This document shows, in pieces, positions 5,389 to 6,111 of a DNA stretch of 6,111 nt. The position numbers were made by a program, and so were the translations under genes. The notes below the pieces were generated by a model. That model searched no databases. It saw nothing but the letters and a program-made list of their open reading frames with translations, and was not told the DNA's origin. Positions within the stretch are counted from its first letter, which is position 1; each line of letters begins with the position of its first letter. This stretch comes from Sphingomonadaceae bacterium (lineage in GTDB: Bacteria; Pseudomonadota; Alphaproteobacteria; Sphingomonadales; Sphingomonadaceae): assembly GCA_947442095.1 (NCBI GenBank), contig CANEVG010000227.1:1-6111 (forward strand). The letters are read 5' to 3'.

Positions 5389-5952
5389 ATGAAGAAACTG
5401 CTCTGCGCGATGGCCACCATCGCGCTTCTTGTCAGTCCGGTCGCCATAGCGCAGCCCGGAGGCCCAAATGACCGCCAGAATAGCGAACATCGGGGCGCCA
5501 ACAGCCGTCAGGCACAGGATCGCAGCACGGCGCAACGCCAGACCGGCCAGCAACAAATCAGACAGCGGCAGGCCATCAAGCGTCAGAACGCCAACCGCCG
5601 CCTCAACCAGCGGCAGGCAGCCCAGCAACAGGCACATCGCCAGGCTGCCAACCGCGCCTACAATGCTGCCACTTACCGCAACCGCACCTATGGCTATGCC
5701 GACCCAAGGCAGTACCGGAACTACGGCGTGCATCGCGGCTGGGCACGGGACCGGGGCAACGCCTATCGCTGGAGCGAGGGCGAGCGCATGGGTTACTACG
5801 ATCGGTACTACGCCCCGCGCGTCAACTATCGCCGCTATAACCTGCGCCGCCCGCCCAATGGCTACGAATGGCGCCGTTATGACGATCGCTACGTGCTGGT
5901 TGCCGTCACGACCGGCCTGATCATGTCCGTCATTCTCGACGCCTCGCGCTGA
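5389..5952 (+). CDS. Secreted RcnB-family protein with Gln/Arg-rich linker
   Basis: A 187-residue periplasmic protein. Residues 1-21 are a signal peptide (MKK, hydrophobic core, cleavage after AIA). Residues 22-95 are low-complexity, rich in Gln, Arg, Asn and Ala and strongly basic. Residues 118-185 match the RcnB domain: WARDRGNAYRWSEGERM, then a tyrosine/arginine-rich stretch, RRPPNGYEWRRYDDRYVLV (153-171) and a final hydrophobic strand TTGLIMSVIL. E. coli RcnB is a small periplasmic protein needed for nickel/cobalt homeostasis. Most alphaproteobacterial members are uncharacterised, and no metal-ligand cluster (Cys or His-rich) is seen here, so the metal role is doubtful. The ATG at 5389 is chosen because it gives a clean signal peptide; GGGAA (5378-5382) is at 6-base spacing. 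A kinase terminator and an EcfG-like promoter precede it, suggesting a single-gene stress-induced unit. Confidence 0.82.
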   Translation: MKKLLCAMATIALLVSPVAIAQPGGPNDRQNSEHRGANSRQAQDRSTAQRQTGQQQIRQRQAIKRQNANRRLNQRQAAQQQAHRQAANRAYNAATYRNRTYGYADPRQYRNYGVHRGWARDRGNAYRWSEGERMGYYDRYYAPRVNYRRYNLRRPPNGYEWRRYDDRYVLVAVTTGLIMSVILDASR

Positions 5953-5958
5953 AGCCTT

Positions 5959-5989
5959 CCGGGCAGCGCAAAGCGCTGCCCGGCTGTTT
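5959..5989 (+). terminator. Perfect 11-bp hairpin terminator between convergent genes
   Basis: CCGGGCAGCGC (5959-5969) and GCGCTGCCCGG (5973-5983) pair perfectly around AAA, 6 bases after the RcnB-like stop. CTGTTT follows on the + strand, a weak T-run. It sits between convergent genes whose stops are 41 bases apart, so it probably ends the + transcript and may also block transcription from the - strand. Confidence 0.75.
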
Positions 5990-5993
5990 GGCG

Positions 5994-6111
5994 CTACACT
6001 GCGATCCGGTATTCGAGCCGCACCGCGGTGCCCTCACCCGCGCGGCTCTCGATTGCGAGCTTGCCGCCCAGCTGCCGTGCAAAGCCCTGCATCAGCAAAC
6101 GCCCCATCGAA
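5994..6111 (-). CDS. Histidine kinase, C-terminal end (5' part outside window)
   Basis: Reading the - strand from the window edge to a TAG at 5996-5994 gives 38 residues, SMGRLLMQGFARQLGG followed by KLAIESRAGEGTAVRLEYRIAV. This is the end of a GHKL ATPase domain: the G2-box helix (S/G-MG-RLL), QLGG, then two beta strands with the GxGT turn, as in the HisKA_2/HWE kinases. The upstream kinase at 4229-5284 has the same arrangement (GLGTGIVEALATQLNA...). The catalytic and sensory parts are not in the window, so its signal and partner cannot be judged. It converges on the RcnB-like gene across a hairpin. Confidence 0.7.
   Translation of the reverse strand, partial: SMGRLLMQGFARQLGGKLAIESRAGEGTAVRLEYRIAV

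Overview
The window reads as a stretch of chromosome from a high-GC alphaproteobacterium, most likely a sphingomonad (Novosphingobium, Sphingomonas or Sphingopyxis type). The genus is an inference. It rests on GC-rich codon use, a histidine kinase of the HRXXN (HisKA_2/HWE-like) class, an RcnB-family periplasmic protein, and three intergenic matches to the alphaproteobacterial EcfG general-stress promoter (GGAAC, 16-17 bases, NGTT). No mobile element, CRISPR array, tRNA or rRNA is visible.

Bases 1-3168 hold envelope and carbohydrate genes, all on the + strand. The 3' end of a large glycosyltransferase-associated protein with a helical toroid-like C-terminus is followed 7 bases later by a GH130-family mannoside phosphorylase/glycosidase, and the two look like one operon. 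After an 82-base gap comes a patatin-like phospholipase with a lipoprotein signal.

Bases 3169-3878 are a compact stress cassette of three very small genes: a two-helix membrane protein (Thivi_2564-like), a 53-residue DUF3309-like membrane protein, and a CsbD-like stress protein. One EcfG-like promoter starts 3 bases after the patatin stop. A second lies between the DUF3309-like and CsbD genes.

Bases 3879-4228 hold no long gene but are rich in inverted repeats, including one strong terminator-like hairpin. The stretch ends in a leader that may encode a 17-residue peptide whose stop overlaps the next start.

Bases 4229-5284 encode a soluble PAS-like/HRXXN histidine kinase, with a terminator over its stop codon. 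An EcfG-like promoter follows 2 bases after the T-run and faces a secreted RcnB-like protein (5389-5952) with a long Gln/Arg-rich linker. A perfect 11-bp hairpin separates this gene from the convergent 3' end of what looks like a second histidine kinase on the - strand (5994-6111).

Overall inference: the right half is a general-stress-response neighbourhood, with small effector genes under EcfG control around one or two kinases of the class that feeds PhyR. PhyR, NepR and EcfG are not in the window, so this link rests on promoter matches and kinase class. I found no clearly new multi-gene system. The most worthwhile leads are the three promoters, the structured leader with its possible peptide upstream of the kinase, and the small membrane gene pair.
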